Made by a program: the position numbers and the translations under genes. Shown one piece after another: positions 44,501 through 50,112 of a DNA stretch of 64,000 nt. The notes under the pieces were generated by a model. The model had not been told where the DNA came from. It saw nothing but the letters and a program-made list of their open reading frames with translations, and searched no databases. The stretch's first letter is position 1, and each line of letters begins with the position of its first letter. This DNA is from Vanessa cardui. Its lineage: Eukaryota > Arthropoda > Insecta > Lepidoptera > Nymphalidae. Location: assembly GCF_905220365.1 (NCBI RefSeq), contig NC_061138.1:9997814-10061813 (forward strand). The letters run 5' to 3'.

Positions 44501-47500
44501 CTGTTTCTTATTTTATTTTAATGTTATTAACGTTTAATAAAAATATAACGGTTTTTGTTATGTATCATACACATATCGAAGAGTTCCTGTACCCTTAAAC
44601 GATAACGTATCTTAAGGGCGAGTAACTTTCCAGCCATTGCATTGACAATGTTTAACCTTATAATGATCTTTCACAGTTTAACACAGCAAGTTGTGGCTTT
44701 AAAAGAGATCAGACTGCAAGAAGAGGAAGGCGCGCCGTTCACGGCGATACGCGAGGCGTCGCTTCTCAAAGAACTGAAACACGCAAACATTGTAACGTTA
44801 CACGACATCGTGCACACGAGGGAAACGTTGACTTTCGTCTTCGAGTTTGTGGTGAGTTCGTTACAGACGGACAGACTCATAGAAAAGAGTTTATAAGAGC
44901 TTGACCAGTGGATACGTGGAACTTTACCGAAATGGAAAAGTTGCCCAAAAATTGTTTGTAATTTCAATGTAAACACACTATTGAGACTTGTATATACGGT
45001 ATAGGGTACGATGCGAAATTTCGAATTTACAATTTTTTTTTAAGTATATAAAAGCATTAATTAATTTTTCGCTCATTAGTATAATATTTTAGATTCAATA
45101 AATTGATCTGTATTTAATTAAACCTTTTCGTTATATTCACTAATAAGATTTTAAATTAACATGGTAATTTTTACTTCTACAAGTATTTAAAACGGGATAT
45201 TTATTTTTTTATTTTTATTTGATAAAGCTTGACATTATTTATGAACGTTTTTGGTCACGAGACTGAAGTTTGCGGGTAGATTCAAAATAACGAAGAAGAA
45301 GAGGTTTAACTTATTGATATTTTTTATCTGTGTTTCTTTTATTATTTTTTACAGTTTTTCCATTTTTCACAGGACACAGACTTATCGCAATATATGGAGA
45401 TGCACCCCGGTGGCCTCAATCGGCATAATGTCCGGCTTTTCATGTTCCAACTTCTCCGAGGTCTCGCTTACTGCCATCGGAGACGAGTTTTACACAGGTA
45501 TTTGAAATTTGAATAAAAGTTTCATAAATATTTGATAATATATTGCCAGTCGAAATTAAATGTGATTGATTGTTTTAATTTTGTTTTTTTTTTTTTTTTT
45601 GAAACAGGGACGTCAAACCACAGAATTTATTAATAAGCTCGCACGGCGAACTGAAGCTGGCAGACTTTGGACTCGCACGGGCGAAATCTGTTCCTAGCCA
45701 CACGTACTCGCACGAGGTCGTCACATTATGGTACAGGCCACCAGGTTAGTCGCTACTTATGTGTATACTCACTGTGTCTGATCTCCGTTCGGACTATTGG
45801 AGCTTTTAAGAGAAAAAACAGCGAACGTCCTTTTCTCAAGTGCACTATATCTTATAAAGTAACAGCCTGTAAATTCCCACTGCTGGGCTAAAGGCCTCCT
45901 CTCCCTTTAAGGAGAAGGTTTGGAACATATTCCACCACGCTGTTCCAATGCGGGTTGGTGGAATACACATGTGGCAGAATTTGTATGAAATTTGTCACAT
46001 GCAGGTTTCCTCACGATGTTTTCCTTCACCGCTGAGCACGAGATGAATTATAAAGACAAATTAAGCACATGAATCAGCGGTGCTTGCCTGGGTTTGAACC
46101 CGCAATCATCGGTTAAGATGCACGCGTTCTAACCACTGGGCCATCTCTGCTATCTTATAGTTAGCTAGGAATTAAGATTAAACGCCGTGACAGTAAATCG
46201 CTCAGGAGAACTTCAACGGTTGGAACGATTTTGACGATTTTTTTTGTTTGTATTTGATTCCCTGGACGGTTAAGTAAGGCCGGGTAAGTGGTGATGCAAT
46301 TGGAAAATAATTAAAATTCCTGTTTCGCCCGGACGAAATCTTAACTTGGGAAATAGTTGAATGATTGAATTGACGTTTTAAGAAGAAATTGAAAGTGTTA
46401 CAATATTTGGGTATAACAGATATTGATTGATGCAATACTACGACTTTCACTATCTAAAACGAATTGCAAAATTGATATGACATACAAATTGCATATATAA
46501 TGATATTATCAACGCTATTTGAACAACACTAAACATAGGCTGATATCTTAACGAAATGAACGCAGCTGGTATTGAACGAAATATTAGTATTGGAATATAT
46601 GTTAATGGCCTAAATAGCTCACAGATGTATTATTACCCGCTCATGTAAGCATGTCAGATGTACCGGTTCTTGCATAATCATTTTGCAATGTCCATATTAA
46701 TATCAAATCAGGTCAAAGTAAGGTTTTAAACGCGTAGTGCTACCGTAATTTAATATAATTTAGAATTACGTAACTGAAGCTTAGTGTCTCAAATAAAGGC
46801 AAGCGTCGCTTAGTTTTCATGTGCTTACATTAGCACTTTTTTGGAGATTTTACCAATTCCACTGACACGCGGTCCACATTGATAGTCATTATGAGTTATG
46901 ACCTAAAGACGTAATGTTTACAAAGAGGTTTCTTACAAGACAACAAACAACAACAACAACAACAGCCTTACAAGAAATATTTACTAATATTTTGGGAACT
47001 ATAATTATGTCCCTCATGACTATTTAAACTGGCTTCATATCAAAAATGAAACAACACAGGCGACATGGCGGTGGGATATATGTAAATGTTACGGACTTAA
47101 ACAAAGTTCACGAATTATAACAAAGTGGACTTCATAATCATATTAATACAATGTGATGGAATAATCTCATAAACTTCTCATTGTAGAGGAAGCCTGCGTC
47201 TCTTTATGTAACTATTTATTTACAGAATAAATTGTTACATAACAATGTATATTTCAGTAATTACATCTGGTATACTCCACTAGCCTATAAAGCCTATAAT
47301 CTTTTACGCTACGGTAATCCTTACTAAAATTTCTATTTTAATATCTTTCAATCGGCTGCCTATCGGAATATTGATTTTTCGAGGATGATACAGCACTTGA
47401 AACGCTTCAGATCTCTCGCCCAATTTATCTCGAGTGGTACAGGTGGAGGTAGCCAGTCTGTCGACGAAACAAAGCTGAACAGTGTTTACCATAGTACGTT

Positions 47501-49399
47501 TTATTTAAAGATGGTTCGGCTAAAAGCTATTTTATAATCTTTGAGGAAAATGATTTAGTTCAGAAGTGTTAAAAGTTACATGAACCGCTGACAATTGAAA
47601 TATAAATAATTTTATACGAAATAAAATAATTTAAATAATATTTATTCTTAAACAGACGTTCTCCTCGGGAGCACGGAATATTCAACGTCGTTGGACATGT
47701 GGGGGGTTGGCTGTATATTCGTAGAAATGCTCTGCGGCGTGCCCACGTTCCCGGGAGTCAGAGACACGAACGATCAACTCGACAAAATTTTCAAGGTACT
47801 AAATCTCTTTATTTATTATTAATTTATTGTAATTAATATTGAAATAAAACTAGTTTTAACGGATTTAAGTCGCGTGTATTAATTATTTTTATCATCCCGA
47901 CGTTTCGAGCACTTTACAGCGTCACGGGTAGACTGACTGAGCTGTAAAGTGCTCGAAACGTCGGGATGATAAAAATAATTAATACACGCGACTTAAATCC
48001 GTTAAAACTAGTTTTATTTCAATGTGTAATAATCGCGAAAATCTAAGGCAACGTAATTAATATTTCCCGGAACATTCTGGAGATGGACATGTCAAAATCA
48101 AGAAATGTGTTCGTTGGTTTAGGTGGTCGGCACGCCAACTGAAGACAGTTGGAACGGCGTGTCCCGCCTGCCGGGGCTGCGGGCGCACGTGTCCCGCTGG
48201 GGCGCGTGTCCCGCGCGGCCGCTGGCGGCGGCGTTCCCGCGGCTGCGGGACGCCGGGCGGGACGCGCAGCGGCTGGCCGCGTCGCTGCTGCAGCCCGACC
48301 CCGCGCGCCGCCTGGCCGCGCCGCGGGCGCTCGCGCACGAGTACTTCTCGCCACTACCCTCTCGCCTCTCGCACCTGCCCGACGGTAACACATTCATACA
48401 TACATGAAATATCAAATAATTTGTTCTTCTTTCATTTTTATATAATTCCTATTGTTTCATGAATTGAAATGGTTAGAACGCGTGCATCTTAACCGATGAT
48501 TGCGGGTTCAAATCCAGGCAAGCACCGCTGTTTCATGTGCTTAATTTGTCTTTATAATTCATCTCGTGCTCGGCGGTGAAGGAAAACATCGTGAGGAAAC
48601 CTGCATGTGACAAATTTCATAGAAATTCTGCCACATGTGTATTCCACCAACACGCATTGGAACAGCGTGGTGGAATATGTTCCAATCCCTCTCCTTAATG
48701 GAAGAGGAGGCCTTAGCCCAGCAGTGGGTAATTTACAGGCTGTTACTTTACTTTTACTTTACTTTTTACTTTCATATTAGTCTATGAAGCTGACTTCAGC
48801 ATGTATGGAAATCGAGGAAGTTGGTTTCATCTAACTCTAACTGCGGTATAGATTTGAAAGTCGGCAAATAGAGTAGACCCTCGGTAATCCGGCCTGTGTC
48901 TAATCTCCGATGTAATCTGACATAAGCGCGTTGCAACTCGCTACGTGGAATAATCGCGAGTTGTGTTTCGTGTTGTCTCAGTTTGCTTGTGGTTTACGAA
49001 CATTGTATGTGAAGGAATACGGGACGTTCATTTTAAAAACTCCGGACCGTGAAAATTCAGCATTCTCTAGTTTGAAAAACTTAATCCGCCACCACCTTTG
49101 ACGGATTACTGAGGGTTTTTAGTAATAATATGTAATTGGGATGACAATCCACAATATCGCATTAATTAGTACCATCGATTTGATGTGATGACAAGAAGCT
49201 GTTGGTAAACTCCAGCTAGTTTATTATGGACAAGATTTGTTTTATTTTATCGTTAAGTTTTATTTGCCTGTTAGCTTCCCTTGCCCCATCGTGCAAAGCG
49301 AGACCAGTGATCGTCAATGTATCGTAATGTGAGTGTTCGTTTGTTGCAGAGGTGTCGATCTTCACAGTAGAGGGCGTGAGCCTCCACCCCGAAGACTAG
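5445..49399 (+). CDS. Eip63E: PFTAIRE cyclin-dependent kinase (Eip63E / CDK14 orthologue), 10 coding exons, 474 aa
   Basis: Joined exons: 5445-5523, 27469-27627, 37180-37385, 40773-40864, 44677-44851, 45373-45497, 45608-45744, 47656-47795, 48123-48384 and 49350-49399. They total 1425 nt with no internal stop, and every intron is GT-AG with matching phase. Residues 1-148 form a basic, Gly/Ser-rich N-terminal region. The kinase domain runs from about 159 to 445, with glycine loop GEGSYATV at 166-173, catalytic Lys188, PFTAIRE at 199-205, HRD at 278-280, DFG at 298-300 and the activation-segment sequence HTYSHEVVTLWYRPP at 310-324. The PFTAIRE motif separates CDK14/15 from PCTAIRE kinases and from CDK1/2. 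The length matches vertebrate CDK14, about 470 aa. Family knowledge: it is a Ser/Thr kinase activated and membrane-recruited by cyclin Y, and the Drosophila gene is ecdysone-induced and essential. Those roles are inferred here. The least certain parts are the N-terminal start and any alternative promoters. Confidence 0.95.
6172..6300 (+). repeat. Helitron-like sister family, partial copy
   Basis: ATTATATATGCGAAAGTAAC, TGTCTGTCTATCCGTTGCTC and GAAGTAAGCTTGAGTTTCAA match the family in order; truncated at the 3' side. Confidence 0.55.
6811..6858. repeat. 19-bp inverted repeat with one mismatch
   Basis: Arms AATTCATAAGTTGGCGATC (6811-6829) and GATCGCCTACTTATGAATT (6840-6858) around a 10-nt loop. 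Confidence 0.9.
7010..7150 (+). repeat. Dispersed repeat, copy related to 32395
   Basis: Same segment order as 32395-32630 and diverged. The 69-codon ORF at 6951-7160 lies mostly in this repeat and is not a gene. Confidence 0.55.
7240..7515 (-). repeat. Old tRNA-like SINE remnant
   Basis: On the minus strand, GCCTCGGTTGGTTACCTCAG and AGAGTTCGAATCCAGAA resemble tRNA promoter boxes A and B. The remainder looks like the body of a dispersed lepidopteran repeat. Diverged, so the extent is approximate. Confidence 0.45.
8475..8540 (+). repeat. SINE head fragment
   Basis: GAGTCGAGATCGTCCACTGA and GGTCGCGGGTTCATTTC match the tRNA-like head of the main SINE family with many substitutions. No body follows. 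Confidence 0.5.
10210..10532 (-). mobile_element. Helitron-like element, composite
   Basis: The + strand begins CTAGTAGTTGCCCGCAGC and ends CTATGTAATGA, so both ends match the family. An internal part (AGTTTGCTTCATACCAAATT) comes from the sister family seen at 17606 and 25995. Confidence 0.65.
11562..11670 (-). repeat. Second-type SINE fragment
   Basis: CTGCTACTGAGAATTTCTTG with a downstream ACGAGGCAGTC resembles, on the minus strand, another tRNA-headed lepidopteran SINE. It shares CTGCTACTGAGAATT with 15300-15314. Confidence 0.45.
12090..12355 (+). mobile_element. Helitron-like non-autonomous element
   Basis: Starts TCATGACATAGTATAAAAC and ends GGGGCGGGTCGCTAG. TC start plus CTAG end with a GC-rich subterminal stretch is typical of short Helitrons in Lepidoptera. 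Related to 42478-42738 and 55502-55739. Confidence 0.7.
12995..13115 (-). repeat. Dispersed repeat, same family, minus fragment
   Basis: GAGTGCCAATGCGAAATCAA, CCTTGGAAACTAAGATGTGT and TTGCCGGTGGAATATGTGAT are the family in reverse with internal loss. Confidence 0.6.
15285..15400 (-). repeat. Second-type SINE fragment
   Basis: CTGCTACTGAGAATTC on the + strand. The minus strand carries a box B-like TTAGGTTCAAATCTC near 15350. Diverged. Confidence 0.5.
17606..17806 (-). repeat. Helitron-like sister family, minus copy
   Basis: The + strand reads CGCCCGCGGTTTCACG, GAAGTTTGCTTCATATCAAA and GACAGACAGACAAAGTTACT, then TTTATAATATTGATATAG: the family in reverse. Confidence 0.6.
21510..21772 (-). mobile_element. 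tRNA-derived SINE in intron 1
   Basis: Same family, minus strand, with a small internal deletion in the GGCCTCCTCTCC part. Following sequence at 21785-21850 looks like part of a second, older tRNA-like head. Confidence 0.88.
22760..22806 (+). repeat. Dispersed repeat, same family, short fragment
   Basis: Central segment only: TTCCGGTTGGACGGGTGAGT then CAGCCAATGTAAAT. Confidence 0.55.
23465..23616 (-). repeat. Helitron-like sister family, minus copy
   Basis: CAAATTTCATCTAAATCGAT, GACAGAGTTACTTTCGCATT and TATAACATTAGTA are the family in reverse; the terminal part is lost. Confidence 0.55.
24840..25560. promoter_or_regulatory. GC-elevated block in intron 1, possible enhancer or alternative first exon
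   Basis: Clearly richer in GC and CpG than the rest of intron 1 (for example TGGGACGGCGGATTACTCGT and CGGTGGCGGCAGACGAGACG). It is free of the repeat families above and lies 1.9 kb or more upstream of exon 2. It contains an AGATAA GATA-type motif near 25454. ORFs in it lack recognisable domains. Function is inferred from composition only. Confidence 0.3.
25995..26203 (+). mobile_element. Helitron-like element, sister family
   Basis: Starts TCATACTAATTATAAATGCG, has a CTGTCTGTCTCGCTCTCACC segment and an ACTGAACCGATTTA segment, and ends CCGCGGGTGTCAGCTAG followed by T. Confidence 0.65.
27045..27110 (-). repeat. SINE tail fragment
   Basis: AGCCCGTAAATGTTCTACTT and GGGCTAAGGCCTTCTTTCC match the tail half of the main SINE on the minus strand. 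Confidence 0.55.
27469..27627 (+). CDS. Eip63E: Eip63E coding exon 2
   Basis: The acceptor is TTTGTTACAG ending at 27468 and the donor is GTGAGT at 27628-27633. The two leading bases complete a Ser codon with exon 1, 52 full codons follow, and one G remains for exon 3. It encodes about residues 27-79: an acidic start (TKDESEVEGE), a Gly-rich run (NGGGGARG) and a polar tail. No domain is recognisable, and this is expected to be a disordered N-terminal extension. It is supported by exact phase agreement on both sides and by a base composition clearly more coding-like than its AT-rich surroundings. It could be alternatively spliced: removing it (159 nt, 53 codons) would keep the frame. Confidence 0.85.
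29219..29305. repeat. Adjacent palindromes (18 bp and 62 bp)
   Basis: ACTGCATC-CT-GATGCAGT at 29220-29237, then a perfect 29-bp inverted repeat with arms 29244-29272 and 29277-29305 around a 4-nt loop (CCTG). The long arm contains ATAAACATAAACCACAATAA. Confidence 0.95.
30695..30973 (-). mobile_element. tRNA-derived SINE in intron 2, diverged
   Basis: Same family, minus strand, with more substitutions and a deletion of the CACATGTGGCAGAATT portion. Both tRNA promoter boxes are still recognisable. Confidence 0.86.
32395..32630 (+). repeat. Dispersed repeat beginning ATATAATAAAATCGGAGTGT
   Basis: Shares ATAATAAAATNGGAGTGTCT, a CTAAATGCATATA-like segment and ACACGGNACNTATACNAAAAT with 7010-7150. 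The later part (CGGCTTATCTCTGGAACGAC) looks like a Helitron-like body. Boundaries are approximate. Confidence 0.55.
32717..32747. repeat. 13-bp inverted repeat
   Basis: GTAGTGTTTTAGT and ACTAAAACACTAC pair fully around a 5-nt loop. Confidence 0.9.
32851..32985. repeat. Fragment of the same LINE-tail-like repeat, diverged
   Basis: TTCATTCAAGTAGGTTTGTT and CGGAGAAGAACCGGCATAAT in the expected order and spacing. Confidence 0.5.
34384..34411. repeat. Perfect 12-bp inverted repeat, GC-rich
   Basis: TGCACCCGACAC, loop TGTA, then GTGTCGGGTGCA. Stands out in AT-rich intron 2. Confidence 0.9.
34488..34612 (-). repeat. Dispersed repeat, same family, minus fragment
   Basis: CACTGGCTCACTCATCCTTC and ACCGGAACACAACAATACTA are the reverse of the family's central part. 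Confidence 0.7.
35664..35715. repeat. Perfect 23-bp inverted repeat, 6-nt loop
   Basis: Arms 35664-35686 and 35693-35715 (AGTCTATTGATTACCTAAAT as the outer part of the left arm) pair fully around AAACTC. Confidence 0.95.
36540..36745. promoter_or_regulatory. Less AT-rich block in intron 2 with ATCGATTGT inverted repeat
   Basis: ATCGATTGT, CTTC, ACAATCGAT at 36548-36569, followed by CGCGTCGTGTTTACACCGCG. About 430 bp or more before exon 3 and repeat-free. It could be a conserved element; no direct proof. Confidence 0.22.
37180..37385 (+). CDS. Eip63E: Eip63E coding exon 3
   Basis: The acceptor ends at 37179 (TTGTCATAG) and the donor is GTGAGT at 37386-37391. The leading AG completes a Glu codon, then 68 codons end exactly on a codon boundary (phase 0). 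It encodes residues 80-148: a Gly-rich start, a basic and serine-containing middle (RVRRQLSVSSDSKLLDEG), a Pro/Arg stretch (RPKRPPRPKSEAFLG) and the end RRTKRFSAFG. The last motif is typical of Eip63E proteins directly before the kinase domain. Arg-rich segments with serines suggest phosphorylation and 14-3-3-type regulation, as known for CDK14; this is inference. Confidence 0.9.
39394..39696 (-). mobile_element. tRNA-derived SINE in intron 3, diverged
   Basis: Same family, minus strand. Box B is degraded (AGCCTTGAACCCG on the + strand). No clear target duplication, so an older copy. Confidence 0.88.
39748..39885 (+). repeat. Dispersed repeat, same family, internally deleted
   Basis: ACTTGGTGGTAGGGCATTAT at the start and GGCGGTGGTGACCACTGGCT near the end, with the middle missing. 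Confidence 0.7.
40412..40590. repeat. Related foldback element in intron 3
   Basis: Arms 40412-40456 and 40473-40517 pair over 45 bp with 3 mismatches around a 16-nt loop. The right side continues with the same outer sequence and flank as the intron 8 copy (AAATCCGTTAAAAATAGTTT, TCAATGTGTAATAATCGCG). The left outer arm is missing, so this copy is truncated and older. Confidence 0.9.
40773..40864 (+). CDS. Eip63E: Eip63E coding exon 4: glycine loop
   Basis: The acceptor is GTCGGCAG ending at 40772 and the donor is GTGAGT at 40865-40870. It has 30 codons plus two bases and encodes residues 149-178. It opens with GDSPFGKSEAYIKLEQLG and contains the ATP-binding glycine loop GEGSYATVYKG. The acceptor has a weak pyrimidine tract, and the reading frame stays open upstream to an ATG at 40677 (see findings). 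Confidence 0.96.
42478..42738 (+). mobile_element. Helitron-like non-autonomous element in intron 4
   Basis: Starts TCATTACATAG and ends GACTCTAG followed by T, as expected for A/T insertion. Similar to 12090-12355 throughout (ATGTATGCTTAGATCTT, GGATTTTGATGCAATTTTT). Confidence 0.72.
42773..42805 (-). repeat. SINE tail fragment
   Basis: GTAACAGTCTGTAAATGTCC matches the last part of the main SINE. The rest is missing. Confidence 0.55.
44677..44851 (+). CDS. Eip63E: Eip63E coding exon 5: catalytic lysine and PFTAIRE helix
   Basis: The acceptor is CTTTCACAG ending at 44676 and the donor is GTGAGT at 44852-44857. The single leading T completes an Asn codon, and 58 codons follow to phase 0. It carries the VAIK-type lysine in VVALKEIRLQEEEG (Lys188), the cyclin-contacting helix PFTAIRE (199-205) with its Glu205, then SLLKELKHANIV and the strand ending in TFVFEFV, next to the hinge. 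It is very similar to the fly protein. Confidence 0.98.
44852..45372 (+). other. Eip63E: Eip63E intron 5 (521 bp)
   Basis: GTGAGT to TTTTTCACAG, phase 0. AT-rich unique sequence. Nothing else seen. Confidence 0.9.
45373..45497 (+). CDS. Eip63E: Eip63E coding exon 6: hinge to HRD
   Basis: The acceptor is TTTTTCACAG ending at 45372 and the donor is GTATTT at 45498-45503. It has 41 codons plus AG. It encodes DTDLSQYMEMHPGGL (238-252), just after the hinge, and helix E, and ends in VLH; the split Arg of the HRD motif is completed in exon 7. Confidence 0.97.
45608..45744 (+). CDS. Eip63E: Eip63E coding exon 7: catalytic and activation loops
   Basis: A run of 17 T at 45584-45600 and CAG ending at 45607 form the acceptor; the donor is GTTAGT at 45745-45750. 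It encodes residues 279-324 plus one base. It completes HRDVKPQNLL (Asp280, Lys282, Asn285 are the catalytic and metal-binding positions) and carries ADFGLARAKSVPSHTYSHEV and VTLWYRPP. Val281 replaces the Leu seen in most CDKs, as I recall for the fly orthologue. Confidence 0.98.
45857..46150 (-). mobile_element. tRNA-derived SINE in intron 7, 9-bp target duplication
   Basis: Same family as 62110-62412 and nearly identical over its length. TATCTTATA occurs at 45848-45856 and 46151-46159. It is antisense to Eip63E, and opposite in orientation to the SINE in intron 9. Confidence 0.93.
46939..46966 (+). repeat. CAA microsatellite
   Basis: Imperfect run of CAA units (CAACAAACAACAACAACAAC and following) in intron 7. 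Confidence 0.85.
47656..47795 (+). CDS. Eip63E: Eip63E coding exon 8: helices F-G
   Basis: The acceptor is TTCTTAAACAG ending at 47655 and the donor is GTACTA at 47796-47801. The leading AC completes Asp325, and 46 codons follow to phase 0. It encodes VLLGSTEYSTSLDMWGVGC and IFVEMLCGVPTFPG, the DMWGVG core of helix F, and ends DQLDKIFK. These segments are highly conserved in PFTAIRE kinases. Confidence 0.98.
47796..48122 (+). other. Eip63E: Eip63E intron 8 (327 bp), mostly a palindromic element
   Basis: Phase 0. The 186-bp palindrome at 47838-48023 and its short right flank fill well over half of this intron, leaving about 100 bp before the exon 9 acceptor. Confidence 0.9.
47838..48023. repeat. 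83-bp perfect palindrome (foldback element) in intron 8
   Basis: Arms 47838-47920 and 47941-48023 are identical as reverse complements over all 83 bp, around a 20-nt loop. Inner arm ends read GAGCACTTTACAGC and GCTGTAAAGTGCTC. A right flank to about 48052 (GTGTAATAATCGCGAAAAT) is shared with the related copy in intron 3, so the mobile unit extends beyond the palindrome. No ORF inside; non-autonomous. Confidence 0.95.
48123..48384 (+). CDS. Eip63E: Eip63E coding exon 9: kinase C-lobe, extremely GC-rich
   Basis: The acceptor is TTGGTTTAG ending at 48122 and the donor is GTAACA at 48385-48390. It has 87 codons plus one base. It starts VVGTPTEDSWNGVSRLPGL, which matches the GTP-EDTW-GV segment of the family, and ends ALAHEYFSPLPSRLSHLPD, which matches the close of the kinase domain. 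The middle has diverged to an Ala/Arg/Pro-rich sequence (15 Ala and 12 Arg in 87 residues) while keeping the usual spacing and the conserved Arg-Leu near the end. A hand count gives 206 G+C of 262 (about 79%), far above the surrounding introns. Antisense and other-frame ORFs here come from lack of stops in GC-rich DNA. Confidence 0.95.
48385..49349 (+). other. Eip63E: Eip63E intron 9 (965 bp)
   Basis: Phase 1. It contains a 5'-truncated plus-strand SINE (48466-48772), then unique sequence to the TTGTTGCAG acceptor. Confidence 0.9.
48466..48772 (+). mobile_element. tRNA-derived SINE in intron 9, 5'-truncated
   Basis: Same family in sense orientation. It starts within box A (ATGGTTAGAACGCGTGCATC), keeps box B (GGGTTCAAATCC) and ends in a tail of ACTTT-type repeats, as other copies do. 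The first bases of the tRNA-like head are missing. Confidence 0.92.
49350..49399 (+). CDS. Eip63E: Eip63E coding exon 10: C-terminus and stop
   Basis: The acceptor is TTGTTGCAG ending at 49349. The leading AG completes Glu459, then VSIFTVEGVSLHPED and TAG at 49397-49399. The SIFTVEGV motif is the conserved tail that follows the kinase domain in Eip63E/CDK14. The protein ends a few residues later, shorter than the vertebrate tail. Confidence 0.95.
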
Positions 49400-50048
49400 G
49401 CGCCCACAGCACGCATAGTAGAATCTGTTCACTTGTTCCTCCCAAACGGGACATTCTTAGTTAGTACCTATCAATTCCTATAGTTTTAATCAACGGTCGA
49501 AATACGTTTCACTCATTTCGACGGACCAACGTATCCTGGTAGTCCGAGCTCTGTCCATCCGTCGATCGCTTCGACGAAACGTTACATTAGCGCTTGTTAA
49601 GCTTCTAATAATATCCATCCATGTAATTCAATTATTCTATGGTGACAAGGTATACTGATAGGTGTCGAGTGTACCGTTTATTTGTATAAATATATATAAA
49701 CAGAGCAGTGTGCCATGTATATCTATAACTGAGAGTATGATGAGTTATTTTAAAAAAAAAAAGATTTTTATGCTGGATATATGCTCATAATTTTGGTAAA
49801 AATTTTGAAGATGTTTATTTATATTTACTATGGGATATATGAAATCAGTGCAGTCTTATGAAGTCTCGTATCATAATCGCCGAGCACCGGATGAGCTAAA
49901 TTGTAATCCTTAAGTTGATACTTGCCGAACAAAGACAATCGGAGATGAGTTGTCGTTTCTATTAGAGCTTTAGTTAAATTTATTTGGCGTCTGTCCTAAC
50001 GTGCACATTGAAGGTGCTATCGAAAGAGCCCGATGCTGGTGAATATGT

Positions 50049-50112
50049 TTTTGAAGATTTAAAATTGGCATGTCCAAGTTTTGAAGATTTAAAATTGGCA
50101 TGTCCAAGTTTT
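50049..50112 (+). repeat. 30-bp tandem duplication in the putative 3' UTR
   Basis: Exact period of 30 over 64 bp (2.1 copies). The unit contains TTGAAGATTTAAAATTGGCA followed by TGTCCAAG. The copies are identical, so the duplication is recent or maintained. Confidence 0.95.

Larger units (their letters stand above)
40865..44676 (+). other. Eip63E: Eip63E intron 4 (3.8 kb)
   Basis: Phase 2. It carries a Helitron-like element (42478-42738), a SINE tail fragment (42773-42805) and a GC-richer block at about 42990-43260 that I read as old repeat material. No exon is recognisable. Confidence 0.85.
45745..47655 (+). other. Eip63E: Eip63E intron 7 (1.9 kb)
   Basis: Phase 1. It contains a full-length minus-strand SINE (45857-46150) bounded by a 9-bp target duplication, and a CAA microsatellite near 46939-46966. 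The rest is unique AT-rich sequence. Confidence 0.9.

Noticed and set aside
46939..46966. CRISPR-like short repeat array
   Set aside because: It is a simple CAA microsatellite without spacers. No spaced direct-repeat array occurs anywhere in the window.
48043..48415. Several ORFs of 79-116 codons on both strands over exon 9
   Set aside because: They are stop-poor shadow frames of a 79% GC exon. Only the frame VVGTPTEDSW...HLPD joins its neighbours in phase and matches the kinase family.
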